Positions 8,210-16,702 of a DNA stretch of 58,160 bases are shown here, piece after piece. Source of the stretch: an uncultured Bacteroidales bacterium. GTDB lineage: Bacteria; Bacteroidota; Bacteroidia; Bacteroidales; UBA932. How positions within the stretch are numbered: position 1 is the stretch's first letter; every line of letters begins with the position of its first letter. Under the pieces are notes generated by a model. That model was not told the DNA's origin. It ran no database searches and saw only the letters and a program-made list of their open reading frames with translations. The stretch covers positions 1 to 58,160 of the forward strand of contig CAJOHK010000015.1 of the NCBI GenBank assembly GCA_905234285.1, in the 5' to 3' direction. Made by a program: the position numbers and the translations under genes.

Positions 8210-11068
8210 TTAATCCCAATACCAGCCTTGGTTTTGGGGAAGTGGATGATCGCAAATATGGAGGACAAACATACCTCTTCCGTCTCCGGGATGCAGGTAC
8301 AGTTCCACGTTCTCGGAAGGGTCAAAGTAAAGGGTCTTTTCATCGGTGGCATACCAGTAGGTGGAGGTCTGGGACACAAAGCGGAGTGGAACCTCTATGC
8401 TGTTGAGCAGGTTCCGGTATCCCGTGGCATCCGTAGGGATGCTCCCCAGGCTGCCCAGCCGGCAGGTGGCGGTTTCTCCGTCGACGGGTGTGATACTGCT
8501 TATGTCCAGCCAGTCGTTGAAGTTGCTGCTGCTGTTGAAGCGAGTGCCTACCGGGTAGGTGCCTACGTGCCGTAGCACGCGTTCGCCCATCTCGGGATAG
8601 TCCGGTGTGGCCGACAGCACTGGATACAGGCGCAGGGTATAGGTGTTCAGCTTCTGGGCCCGCCCCCACACGTACAGGTGCAGACGGATATAGCCGCTGG
8701 CAATCTTTTGGGAGAGGACTGACCCGTCAACGGGGTTGCAGACCCGGGCAAACACCGAGATACTTCCGGCACTGTAGCTGGCTCGGGAGACATTCCGAAG
8801 GGAAAGGCGCATGTTCCAGGAAGAGGGCGTTCCACCGGCCGATACCGTCCCGGGCGTTCCCTGGGCGATAGCGCCCACCTCGCCGGCAGCATTGTCGAAT
8901 TCGGCCGCGAGCTGCACGTGGTCGGCGGCCGAAGCCAGCACAAAGGGCGACATGGACCGCGTATCGCCGAGATCATTGTCGGGAACGCCGCTGTAGTTCC
9001 AACCACTGGTCCCGGACGGCCTTCTATACAAGGAATAGTCGTTGAGGCATTGCGTGAACTGCGTTACAGAGGTGAAATATCGGAATGGATTGTAGGCGTA
9101 AAGCGTTCCATTCCCGGCGGTCATGTTAAGGTTGGGGATAACCACCAGGAAATCATCTACGGCAAAGCGCTCTCCTGACGGCTCTGGCAATCCTTCGAAG
9201 GTCTTCAGACGCGCATGGAGCAGCAGCGATTCTTCTCCCAGAACTCCTTCGCCTTCAATGAGATCATTCTTGGAAATGGGCACGATAGGGAAGAGCCGTT
9301 CTGCAATGAGCCCACGGTCCAGCTGCGTCCCTACGGCCTCCTCGGCATCGGCCGACGCTAGCTTAAAGACCGGAGGAAGAAGGGAAATAGATGCCTCGCC
9401 ATCTACATAAAGGCTGGCCTGGCTCGGCACGCTCCAGGGCAACATGTTAATGTTCAGGGACACCTCGTCCATGAGGATGCCCTGGGCATTCAGGATTTGA
9501 ATGCTGGCCGTTCCCGGGAAGAGCGTGGAAACCGTTACGGAACCGTCTTCCTGCACGGGCGAAATGCGGATTTTGTCGGTATCTGTGGTAACAAACTGAT
9601 AGCCGCTCATGGGAAGTCCGCTCGCCGCATCCATAGCCCGCAAGATGCCTTTCTGGGCTATGAAATGGGGCTCGTAGGTCTTCCATCGCCCCTCTACCGG
9701 CAGTGGCCTGACGGTAACGGTAAGCGGATCCGACAGAACCTGTCCGTCCAGGGTAGCCATATCCAGTTCTACCGTCAATCCATCGGGCGCCGATGCAGGA
9801 GCGCTGAAACTCAGCTTGCCACAGCGAAGTGTCCCTGCCGAGGCTCCGTCGGCAAAATTGGCGGTGAGGCCGCTTTCAAAGCCATATTCCTGCCCAGTAA
9901 TGGCGGCGCCGGAATGGCGTAATTGCCAACCGTACGGATGTACGGAAAGGTCCTTGGCCCCCAGAATGCCCTGCCCGTCGTCCGTGCCGTTTGTAAAGAA
10001 CGTGTACACATCGGCACTTCGGGATTGATAGACGGTGAGCTCGGTCAAAGGCTGTCCCTGGGCGTTCAGGAACTGCAGGCGGCGGGCGTCGTTCCATCCG
10101 TCCTGACGGGTAATGCGCCAGTCTCCTTCCAGGAATAGCCCGTTCCAGCTAAGGGTCAGGCTGGCATGGTACAGGCGGTTCCCGCACACGCTAAAGTCGT
10201 TGAATTCGTTATCGCCCAGGTACACCCGGTACAAAACGGGGCCCGAGACGCCGTCCTCGCTGCCGTCTTTATAGGCCGAGAATTCCAGGTAGGTACACAG
10301 TGCTTCCTTGCCGGCGGGAATCTTGTCGGCCTGCGTCAATCCGGCTCCTGCCAGTATACCCTGTCGGTTTTCGGGCACGTACAGCGTAACCAGAGAAGAA
10401 TGGGATGCCAGGCGTTCCCCAGCGGGGAAAATGTGTACGTCGGTTTCTTCCGTATAGATATCGGCCGACGAGCGGGCGCGGCTTCCGTCCCTGTCGAAGG
10501 GGTAGAGGACGCGGGCCACATTCCGAAGGTGAAGGGTTTCGTTGCGCATGCCGGTGCTTCCCATCGCCTGATGGTCTACTTCCACCCTGACCCTGGCCAG
10601 CAGCCTGTGCAGCGGCACCAAAACGCTTTCCCCGCTACCGTTATATTCTCCGCTTCCGGCCATGGGGATGCCGCCGGCATCGAGGAGGGCGAAGGAGGGG
10701 AGTGTGCACGACAAATCCTCCATGTCCTGCAGCAGGGGAGGAAAGGCGCTGCGCTGGTCTCCCAGATTGGCCAGCAGGTACACGGCATAGGAGCGTCCGT
10801 GCAGCACTTTTACCTTTTCTTCCGGAAGATCCTCATAGGACACGTAGCCCTTTTTCATTAGCAGGCCGCTGCCGTGCTCGTAGACGGCGTAGGAAACGGT
10901 ATGGATGGCCTGTTCGGCAGCCTCTGTTTCCGTGAGGATGCTCTTGGTGGGCGGCTCCGGCGAGACCAGTCTCATGACGATGTCTGTGTCAGGAGGGACC
11001 GGGACGCCTTCCCGCTGCGTACAGGCACACAGCAGAAGGAGCAGGGATATACCTAAATACTTTTTCAT
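8210..11068 (-). CDS. Large fimbrial-operon lipoprotein (DUF4906-like)
   Basis: The start MKKYLGISLLLLLCAC gives a clear lipoprotein signal with the lipobox Cys about residue 15; an ATG three codons upstream (11077) is less likely. The roughly 952-residue protein has an N-terminal fimbrillin-like part (YAVYLLANLGD, then LHRLLARVRVEVD) and long beta-rich repeats with several Ig-like stretches. It resembles the large DUF4906-type proteins in Bacteroidales fimbrial loci, which I take to be accessory or tip subunits. It lies 12 bp upstream of the BspA-like gene and 30 bp downstream of the Mfa2-like gene, so it is in the same transcript. The exact Pfam assignment needs a profile search. Confidence 0.7.
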   Translation of the reverse strand: MKKYLGISLLLLLCACTQREGVPVPPDTDIVMRLVSPEPPTKSILTETEAAEQAIHTVSYAVYEHGSGLLMKKGYVSYEDLPEEKVKVLHGRSYAVYLLANLGDQRSAFPPLLQDMEDLSCTLPSFALLDAGGIPMAGSGEYNGSGESVLVPLHRLLARVRVEVDHQAMGSTGMRNETLHLRNVARVLYPFDRDGSRARSSADIYTEETDVHIFPAGERLASHSSLVTLYVPENRQGILAGAGLTQADKIPAGKEALCTYLEFSAYKDGSEDGVSGPVLYRVYLGDNEFNDFSVCGNRLYHASLTLSWNGLFLEGDWRITRQDGWNDARRLQFLNAQGQPLTELTVYQSRSADVYTFFTNGTDDGQGILGAKDLSVHPYGWQLRHSGAAITGQEYGFESGLTANFADGASAGTLRCGKLSFSAPASAPDGLTVELDMATLDGQVLSDPLTVTVRPLPVEGRWKTYEPHFIAQKGILRAMDAASGLPMSGYQFVTTDTDKIRISPVQEDGSVTVSTLFPGTASIQILNAQGILMDEVSLNINMLPWSVPSQASLYVDGEASISLLPPVFKLASADAEEAVGTQLDRGLIAERLFPIVPISKNDLIEGEGVLGEESLLLHARLKTFEGLPEPSGERFAVDDFLVVIPNLNMTAGNGTLYAYNPFRYFTSVTQFTQCLNDYSLYRRPSGTSGWNYSGVPDNDLGDTRSMSPFVLASAADHVQLAAEFDNAAGEVGAIAQGTPGTVSAGGTPSSWNMRLSLRNVSRASYSAGSISVFARVCNPVDGSVLSQKIASGYIRLHLYVWGRAQKLNTYTLRLYPVLSATPDYPEMGERVLRHVGTYPVGTRFNSSSNFNDWLDISSITPVDGETATCRLGSLGSIPTDATGYRNLLNSIEVPLRFVSQTSTYWYATDEKTLYFDPSENVELYLHPGDGRGMFVLHICDHPLPQNQGWYWD

Positions 11069-11098
11069 GCAAATCATCTTGGTGTTGAGTGCGAGGCT

Positions 11099-11938
11099 TT
11101 AGATTTCATAATCAATGGTGGCTCCTTCTTCCCATTCGCTGATGGTGAGCGAAATCCGGGATTGCACATAGTCAATTTCCAGCAGCAGGTCGGGCAGGTC
11201 TTCCAGCTCCCAGCTGAATCCGTCAATCTGGCTGAGCAGGCTCCATAAGCTGAACTCGTCCACAAAGCCTTCCTGGTCGTACAGTCCAGGCCGGGCCCAG
11301 AGCTCCAGCGTGAGGGAATGGTCGGCTTGTCGGGGTACGATGACCGAGAACACGCCGGCCCGCTCCTCCGGGGGCGTATATCGGAAGGAGCCCTGGACGG
11401 GGTTGCCGCTTTCCATGTCCAGCCCGCAGGTGTGGCTGCGCAGGATCACCTGGAAGGGAAACTGCCCGCCGCCTTGGGGAAATGCATCGAACATAAAGAA
11501 GCGGATCGTAATCCTGGAATGGCTCTTGCGCAGGCGAACAGGAATGGTTTCACGCTCGTCCAAGGCCGATGTCTGGTAGGAGAAGTGGTAGATGGGATCT
11601 CCGTTCTGCCCTTCATTCACCACCCATCGGCCCGGCCCTTCCTGATGGCTGCGCAGGAAACCCACCATCCCGTAGCCGCTCACGGCTTCGCGCCGCTTGA
11701 TGGCAAGGGAAAAGCTCTGGTCCTTTAACGCCCTCAGAGAGGTGGTATCGGCCGCCAGAGGCTTTCCCTCTGGGTATTCTGCCGCTGTTATGTATACCCG
11801 TTCCATCTGCCTCACGTCGTGTCCGTCTTCCACGTCAAAGAACAGGAAGCTGGGACAGTCTGTCCGGTCCTCCAGGATCCATTTCCCGCAGGACGGCAGG
11901 CCCAGGGCCAAAACGACGAGGGTGATGAACTTATTCAC
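11099..11938 (-). CDS. FimB/Mfa2-family fimbrial anchor subunit
   Basis: The protein has 279 residues with a lipoprotein signal (LALGLPSCGKW) followed by DRTDCPSFLFFDVED, the Mfa2-type start with a second Cys. In Porphyromonas gingivalis, Mfa2 and FimB anchor and limit the length of the fimbria, and the same role is inferred here from gene order directly after the FimA/Mfa1-like gene (15 bp). The C-terminus (SLTISEWEEG, then YEI) closely resembles that of the preceding subunit, which fits a shared terminal strand used in subunit assembly. Confidence 0.85.
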   Translation of the reverse strand: MNKFITLVVLALGLPSCGKWILEDRTDCPSFLFFDVEDGHDVRQMERVYITAAEYPEGKPLAADTTSLRALKDQSFSLAIKRREAVSGYGMVGFLRSHQEGPGRWVVNEGQNGDPIYHFSYQTSALDERETIPVRLRKSHSRITIRFFMFDAFPQGGGQFPFQVILRSHTCGLDMESGNPVQGSFRYTPPEERAGVFSVIVPRQADHSLTLELWARPGLYDQEGFVDEFSLWSLLSQIDGFSWELEDLPDLLLEIDYVQSRISLTISEWEEGATIDYEI

Positions 11939-11953
11939 GGCTTAAATCATGCG

Positions 11954-13033
11954 TTAGATTTCATAATTGAGGGTTAGTTCATCGTCCCAGGGATTGACGC
12001 TGATGGTCACTGCGATTTTTCCCGCCGTAGTGGGATCGTCGTCATCGTCGTCGTCATTTCCCAGCATGGTAATGAGTATGGATTGGATGTCGTAGGTGTG
12101 GTTGCCTTCGATGACCGGCAGGGTAAATACGTAATAGGTGTTTTCTTTGTTGTAGGCCTCTCCGTTTACGGTCCCGCTCACCGATGCATGCAAAACCAGA
12201 CGCGTGTGGCGGGGACTCCAGGTGTCGGAATTGGAGTCGGCAACGGTAGGATTGGGGTACACATACCAGCTGCGTCCCACGTTTTCGCTGGTGGGAACCG
12301 TCCCGTTGTTACTGCAGGTGATGGAAAGGTTGCGGTCGCTAATGAGGCCGTCCACATTGGACGATTGCCAGGTGAGGCGGTTGTTCCAGCGACTTTCGGC
12401 CGATAAGGAAGGGGAGGAGCGGTTGTAATTGACCGTATTTACTACATTTTTGAGGTATAGGCCCTTGATGGTAAGGGTGCAGTTCTCCAGTGCGGTTCCC
12501 TGGAAATTGGCATATACCTTTTGCAAGGAAACACGCGCGCCAAGCCTGCTCACATCAATATGGACGGGGGTACGGGTGCCTTCCGGATTGTCTAGTTTGT
12601 AGGGCTGTACGTCCACCAGACTGTTATAACCGGTCATGACGACGCCGGTGAGCCGGTTGTCCGAGAGGGCCGATGCCTTGGTTTTGAGTTCCTCCTCGGT
12701 GTTTACATAAAGCCTGGGGGCATTCACCACCGCCCAAACAATCTTTTTACCGGTGAGGGTAGAAAGCTTGATGCCGGCATTGATTTCGTTGGCGTCCACA
12801 CTGTAGCGGTCGGTCTCCTTGATGCCGTCGCTTTGCCGGAATACAAATACTTGTACCGAAAGCACTTTGGAAAAACGGGTTTCGCCGGACGGCGCCTTGG
12901 TTTGGGGCAGCACCTGGATGCTGAGCTGCCCCTCGGGGGCTTCCACAGTCGCAGGTTCTGACGATGCGGGAGTTTTCTGGCAGGCGGCCAGGCCCAGCAG
13001 GCACAGTGCCGCCCAAAGGATAGGTTTTTTCAT
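11954..13033 (-). CDS. FimA/Mfa1-family major fimbrial subunit
   Basis: I start the gene at the ATG at 13033, because it gives a lipoprotein signal (LLGLAACQK) 13 bp after the upstream stop; the open frame extends further but without a signal. The 359-residue protein has the fimbrillin pattern: residues 30-60 carry a K/R-containing N-terminal strand (QTKAPSGETRF), where Mfa1-type subunits are cut by a trypsin-like protease, then VSVQVFVFR-like strands, WAVVNAP and the C-terminal NPWDDELTLNYEI. A run of seven Asp (codons at 12035-12055) precedes the last strand. The role is the polymerised shaft on the cell surface. Confidence 0.85.
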   Translation of the reverse strand: MKKPILWAALCLLGLAACQKTPASSEPATVEAPEGQLSIQVLPQTKAPSGETRFSKVLSVQVFVFRQSDGIKETDRYSVDANEINAGIKLSTLTGKKIVWAVVNAPRLYVNTEEELKTKASALSDNRLTGVVMTGYNSLVDVQPYKLDNPEGTRTPVHIDVSRLGARVSLQKVYANFQGTALENCTLTIKGLYLKNVVNTVNYNRSSPSLSAESRWNNRLTWQSSNVDGLISDRNLSITCSNNGTVPTSENVGRSWYVYPNPTVADSNSDTWSPRHTRLVLHASVSGTVNGEAYNKENTYYVFTLPVIEGNHTYDIQSILITMLGNDDDDDDDPTTAGKIAVTISVNPWDDELTLNYEI

Positions 13034-13046
13034 GAATGATTGAATA

Positions 13047-15029
13047 TTAATAAGATGATAAGTCTTCGTCTTCTTTGTTGAGTGCATATCGTTGGATAAG
13101 TACATAAATCTCGGGATCCAGGTTGCCCCGGAATACGTAGGAATGGTCTTCTCGGCAGGCATCCAGGTAGCACTGCACAGCCTTCTGGTCATCCTCGGCC
13201 CGGGCATAGAGCAGCGCCAGCATATAGTTCACCTGCGGTGTGCGCGGCAATTCCTGCAGGATGGCCATGGCCGATGCATTATAATCCAGGGAGACATAGG
13301 CAATGGCGGTGTTGTAGTCCCGGTATTCCCGCAGGTATTCCAGCGCCAGCCGGTAGTCCCGCTCCTTAAGCGCTTCCAGTCCTTTCCGGTACACGGTGTC
13401 AGGTTCAGTGGTATGGACCGAATCTTTAACCATGCCTTTCCGGTGCAGGAAGAAGTCAAACTTGACAGTCCTGAGCCTGGGGTACAGCTTTTCCCGGAGG
13501 TAAGGGTAAAAGGACTCTTTTTGCAAGGCGGTTTCCCGCTGGTCCAGATTCTGGATTTCCAGGACTTTGAGATAGTTCTGTACCTGCTGGCGCGTGAGCA
13601 CCGTATCTTCGTCTACCAGGAAGGAAAGCATGCTCCAGTTTTCTCCGTTGGACCGGGACCGGAAGGGGATGCCCGGGGCCGATGCCGCCATCATGCGCGA
13701 TTCCTGCCCGTCTTCCTGTACGGTAACGCTGAAGTTGTTCCGTCTCACGGAGTCCCGGTAATGCCGGATGAACGCGTCAAAGAAGTCGGCCACGGCCGAT
13801 GCCCTTTTCTTGGACAGCAGCAGATTCGCCTTGAGCTCTCCTTCCGGCGACGCCGATGCGGCAATCACGATGGAATCCAGGTCGAAGGTCCGGTTTTCCA
13901 GCAGTTCCAGGATGTTTCCCTTGATGCGGGACAGTTCCTGCAGGTTGTTGCCCAAAGTGGGATCTACCAGGGCTTTCCCAGTGGCGAAATCTACGTAACA
14001 GGCCGTATTGGCGGCAGCTTTCCGCTCGATAATCTTTGTGAGATAACGTTCATGGTCGTCCACGAAGGCAGAGAGCGAACTCACATAGAAGGTGAGCGGC
14101 TCCGTTCTGGCCATAGTGTACAGGCGCGTGTCGCCTTCATAGATTTCTCCCGAGAGGATGATATCTATTTTGCGCAACTTGGGGCGGGTGAGTACGGTTT
14201 GGGTATAATGGTACACAAAATCCCCGTTCAGCTCCTGAATTACGGTGTCCAGGCGAATCCCGCTTTCCTCAATGGGTACTTTCACATATTTGGCATACAT
14301 CTGCGGCCGACGTGCTTTCCTGCGCTCGTTGAGCCTGATGGAAAAATAGTTGGTATAATGGTCCAGGGCCTGCTGCTCGGTGACGCCAAAAAGGGAGTGG
14401 AAGGCTTCGTCCGATACGTAACTGCTGTCCTCCTTGAAGCGGTATAGCTCGGGTAAATTGCGTTGGATGAAGATTTCCAGGTTCCTCAAGTCCACGAACC
14501 GGCTGCTGTCGGTGATGATGGACCTCAGGAATCGGTTATACTGTTCATAGCCCCGCAGCTGCGCCCTTCTGAAGTCCCGTCCGGTTATGAGGACGGGCTC
14601 CAGCCGGATAGAATCGCCCAGAATGAACATGTCGGGCATGAAGCGAAGCTGCCAACGGCTGTCCTGCATGGCGGCGGGGACAATGACCTCGAAACGAAGG
14701 TCAATCCGTCCGTGCCTTTCGGCTACGTTACGGAAGCGGGCGGTGATGACGGCCGCGTCGATGATATCTGTAGCCACCATCTCGCCGGACGAGCTGTCCC
14801 TAACGGCCTTCATAATGAGTACCTCGTTTCCGGCATCATCCTTCACTTTCAACGTATCGCGCCGGGCAACTTGGATAATCTTGCGCTCCTCTTCCAGCTC
14901 GTTGCGGGACAAGGCCAGCGTAGCCGCCATCTCTTTCCGCTGAATCCTGCGCAGTTTGGCCGGTGTTCCGCATCCGTACACCAGACTCACCGCTAGCAGC
15001 AGGCCGATAACATGCTTACTCCAGTCCAT
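13047..15029 (-). CDS. OmpA-like and TPR-containing lipoprotein of the fimbrial operon (DUF3868-like)
   Basis: The start MDWSKHVIGLLLAVSLVYGC gives a lipoprotein signal. An in-frame ATG at 15044 overlaps the upstream gene by 13 bp and is possible. The N-terminal half (about 100-350) is beta-rich; an OmpA-type peptidoglycan-binding segment follows (LDSIVIAASASPEGELKANL, then LSKKRASAVADFF), and the last about 120 residues look like TPR repeats (YRKGLEALKERDYRLALEYL, YMLALLYARAEDD). Bacteroidales fimbrial loci often carry a DUF3575 plus DUF3868/OmpA pair in this place. Likely role: outer-membrane or peptidoglycan-linked support of fimbrial export. It is 13 bp upstream of the major subunit gene. 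Confidence 0.75.
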   Translation of the reverse strand: MDWSKHVIGLLLAVSLVYGCGTPAKLRRIQRKEMAATLALSRNELEEERKIIQVARRDTLKVKDDAGNEVLIMKAVRDSSSGEMVATDIIDAAVITARFRNVAERHGRIDLRFEVIVPAAMQDSRWQLRFMPDMFILGDSIRLEPVLITGRDFRRAQLRGYEQYNRFLRSIITDSSRFVDLRNLEIFIQRNLPELYRFKEDSSYVSDEAFHSLFGVTEQQALDHYTNYFSIRLNERRKARRPQMYAKYVKVPIEESGIRLDTVIQELNGDFVYHYTQTVLTRPKLRKIDIILSGEIYEGDTRLYTMARTEPLTFYVSSLSAFVDDHERYLTKIIERKAAANTACYVDFATGKALVDPTLGNNLQELSRIKGNILELLENRTFDLDSIVIAASASPEGELKANLLLSKKRASAVADFFDAFIRHYRDSVRRNNFSVTVQEDGQESRMMAASAPGIPFRSRSNGENWSMLSFLVDEDTVLTRQQVQNYLKVLEIQNLDQRETALQKESFYPYLREKLYPRLRTVKFDFFLHRKGMVKDSVHTTEPDTVYRKGLEALKERDYRLALEYLREYRDYNTAIAYVSLDYNASAMAILQELPRTPQVNYMLALLYARAEDDQKAVQCYLDACREDHSYVFRGNLDPEIYVLIQRYALNKEDEDLSSY

Positions 15030-15031
15030 TC

Positions 15032-15586
15032 CTAGAAGATCCATTGGATAGCGATGCGCGCATCGGGAACGATGAACGCCTTCTCTCCCTGTTCTACAAT
15101 GACTCCGCATTTGGGACAGGCGTAGGTGGTGTACTTTTTCCATCCACCCCAGAAGCCCACGCCCAAATCAAGGTTCCAGCTCCCGCTGATCATAATGGCG
15201 TAGCCGCCGTACAGTCCGGCGCCCCAGGCATCTCCCTCCTCAGTTTCCCGGCGTACAATGCCGCCCCAGTTGTATTCCGACCAGCGTGCGTCCGTGCCGG
15301 CCCACCAGCCGGAATACACATGCCAGGGCCACCATCGGGCACCAGCCCAGTAGGACTGCTGCCGGCATTGGAACTGCTTTTCCGGGTTCGATTTATTCCA
15401 GGTCCAGGGGTTTAGTTCGGCACCCACATGCACAGAGAACTTCTGAGCCACGGCAACGGAGGCTTCGGCATTGAGGGTGCCCAGTGACAGCCAGTCCACG
15501 GCATTGGTCCCCAGTGCAAAGCGTTGGGCATGGCAAGGGAGAGTCGGCAGCACTAAGGCCAGCAGGAGCAGGAAACGGCGGCTCAT
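15032..15586 (-). CDS. DUF3575-family outer-membrane protein
   Basis: The 184-residue protein has a cleavable signal peptide (LALVLPTLPCHAQ), then ALGTNAVDWLSLGTLNAEAS, the typical DUF3575 opening, followed by aromatic-rich beta strands (WWPWHVYSGWWAG) and a final IQWIF that fits an outer-membrane barrel. The family is repeatedly found next to fimbrial genes in Bacteroidales; the biochemical role is unknown. A CPKCG motif near residue 154 could bind metal or form a disulfide. It is 2 bp from ssb upstream and 2 bp from the OmpA/TPR gene downstream, so translation is probably coupled. Confidence 0.85.
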   Translation of the reverse strand: MSRRFLLLLALVLPTLPCHAQRFALGTNAVDWLSLGTLNAEASVAVAQKFSVHVGAELNPWTWNKSNPEKQFQCRQQSYWAGARWWPWHVYSGWWAGTDARWSEYNWGGIVRRETEEGDAWGAGLYGGYAIMISGSWNLDLGVGFWGGWKKYTTYACPKCGVIVEQGEKAFIVPDARIAIQWIF

Positions 15587-15588
15587 GG

Positions 15589-15951
15589 CTAATAATCCTT
15601 TTGCGGTTGCATGGTGGCGCTAGCATCTTCACGGGGAAGGATACTCACGCTGCGGGCCAGGATGTCCATGCTGGAACGCTCCTCATTGTCCTGGGTGGTA
15701 TACTTCTTTATTCTTACACGGCCAATCACCTCTACCCATAAGCCTTTTTGCAGCAGATACAGGTCCTTAATCACAGGGCCCTCCCAGGCCGATACGTTGA
15801 ACCAGGTATTCTCTATGGTCGAGTTCCGGTCCTTGTCAACGACGCTGGCTTCGGTGACTACCGAGAAGTTGCAAACCGTGTTGCCGTTAAAGGACTTGGT
15901 CTCTGCTCGGCCCACCACCCCTCTTAATACGATTCTGTTTAGAAATTCCAT
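15589..15951 (-). CDS. ssb: Single-stranded DNA-binding protein without acidic C-terminal tip
   Basis: I use the ATG at 15951, which yields the standard start MEFLNRIVLRGVVGRAE; the longer open frame adds unrelated sequence. The 120-residue protein is one OB fold with ENTWFNVSAWEG and VEVIGRVRIKKY. Typical bacterial SSBs have a disordered tail ending in an acidic DDLPF-like tip that recruits repair proteins; this one ends in QPQKDY, so the tip is missing. It lies 2 bp before DUF3575 at the head of the fimbrial operon. It may be a second ssb or the only one; the window cannot tell. Confidence 0.88.
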   Translation of the reverse strand: MEFLNRIVLRGVVGRAETKSFNGNTVCNFSVVTEASVVDKDRNSTIENTWFNVSAWEGPVIKDLYLLQKGLWVEVIGRVRIKKYTTQDNEERSSMDILARSVSILPREDASATMQPQKDY

Positions 15952-16121
15952 GACTTTGCATTTAACAGTTGAACATGTGTCCGGGCCGGTGCGCACCAGT
16001 GGCTCGGAAGCGATTGCAAAGTAAGGCTGGCTTTCCCGCAAATACACGTCTGGCGTGGTCGGGAGCTGCACATTTTTATGTTTCGAAGTATTTTTATCTG
16101 TTTTTTATGCGGTATCACAAG

Positions 16122-16166
16122 AAAAAACGCACATCATAAGAATCTTTCTTACGATGCGCGTTTTTT
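16122..16166. repeat. 21-bp near-perfect palindrome flanked by A6/T6 in a divergent intergenic region
   Basis: The arms 16122-16142 and 16146-16166 match at 19 of 21 positions with a 3-nt loop; one arm begins AAAAAACGC and the other ends GCGTTTTTT, so it resembles a bidirectional terminator. It lies between divergently transcribed ssb and the zinc-ribbon gene (15952-16259), where no terminator is expected. The rest of this 308-bp gap holds the promoter at 16215-16245 and no other clear feature. Confidence 0.6.
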
Positions 16167-16214
16167 GCGGTTTCACAGAAACAGAAAAACTTTGAGAAAT
16201 GTTTTTTACGATTC

Positions 16215-16245
16215 TTGGAAAAGTGCCTCCCGCCATGCATCTTTG
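16215..16245 (+). promoter_or_regulatory. Promoter of the zinc-ribbon gene
   Basis: TTG (16215-16217), 20 bp, then CATCTTTG (16238-16245), one mismatch from TAnnTTTG. Its position supports ATG 16260 over the ATG at 16215. Confidence 0.6.
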
Positions 16246-16259
16246 CGTTCATTGGTGTT

Positions 16260-16661
16260 ATGACGCGCAAAAAACTGAAATACTGTCATGCGGGCTTTTG
16301 CCTGCAGTGTGGACGGATTCTGGATCCGGCCCTGGGCAGGGCAGACCGGAAGTTCTGCAGCCCCGCGTGCAAGAACGAGTACTGGAATCTCCAGAAGAAT
16401 CCCCGCCATAAAGCATTCATGAAGCGCATTCTGAGTATCCTCAACCGCAATTATGACATTCTCCATAGGCTCCTGCAGATGGGCGTAACCTCCATCGACC
16501 GGATCACCTTGGCGCAACTGGGCTTCAATCTCCAGTATGTAACCCATTACCAGCGCCTGGGCTCGCGCCAGTTCTACGGCTGCTTTGACATCCAGTTCGA
16601 ACTCACGCCTACCCGCATCTGGCACATCGTCTGCGTAACCACCGAAGCCCTGGCCGAATAA
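16260..16661 (+). CDS. Small zinc-ribbon protein of unknown function
   Basis: The 133-residue product from ATG 16260 starts MTRKKLKYCHAGFCLQCGRI and has two Cys pairs (CLQCG and, after about 15 residues, FCSPACKNEYW), the layout of a treble-clef or zinc-ribbon knuckle. The remainder is mixed alpha/beta with no catalytic motif I recognise. An upstream ATG at 16215 would overlap the predicted promoter. It probably binds zinc and perhaps nucleic acid, by analogy only. A strong hairpin terminator follows. Confidence 0.65.
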   Translation: MTRKKLKYCHAGFCLQCGRILDPALGRADRKFCSPACKNEYWNLQKNPRHKAFMKRILSILNRNYDILHRLLQMGVTSIDRITLAQLGFNLQYVTHYQRLGSRQFYGCFDIQFELTPTRIWHIVCVTTEALAE

Positions 16662-16702
16662 GGGCTGTATAATGTAACTTACTGTGTGTTAGGTGATTAT
16701 AG

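Noticed and set aside
12035..12055. CRISPR or tandem-repeat array
   Set aside because: The repeat is only seven Asp codons; I saw no spaced direct repeats anywhere in the window.
13034..13207. Longer N-terminus for the FimA/Mfa1-like protein
   Set aside because: The extra 58 residues lie within the preceding lipoprotein gene and lack a signal; the ATG at 13033 gives a perfect lipoprotein signal 13 bp after that gene.
13092..14447. 451-codon open frame opposite the OmpA/TPR gene
   Set aside because: Antisense shadow with no recognisable motif; the minus-strand gene has a lipoprotein signal and OmpA motif and fits the operon.
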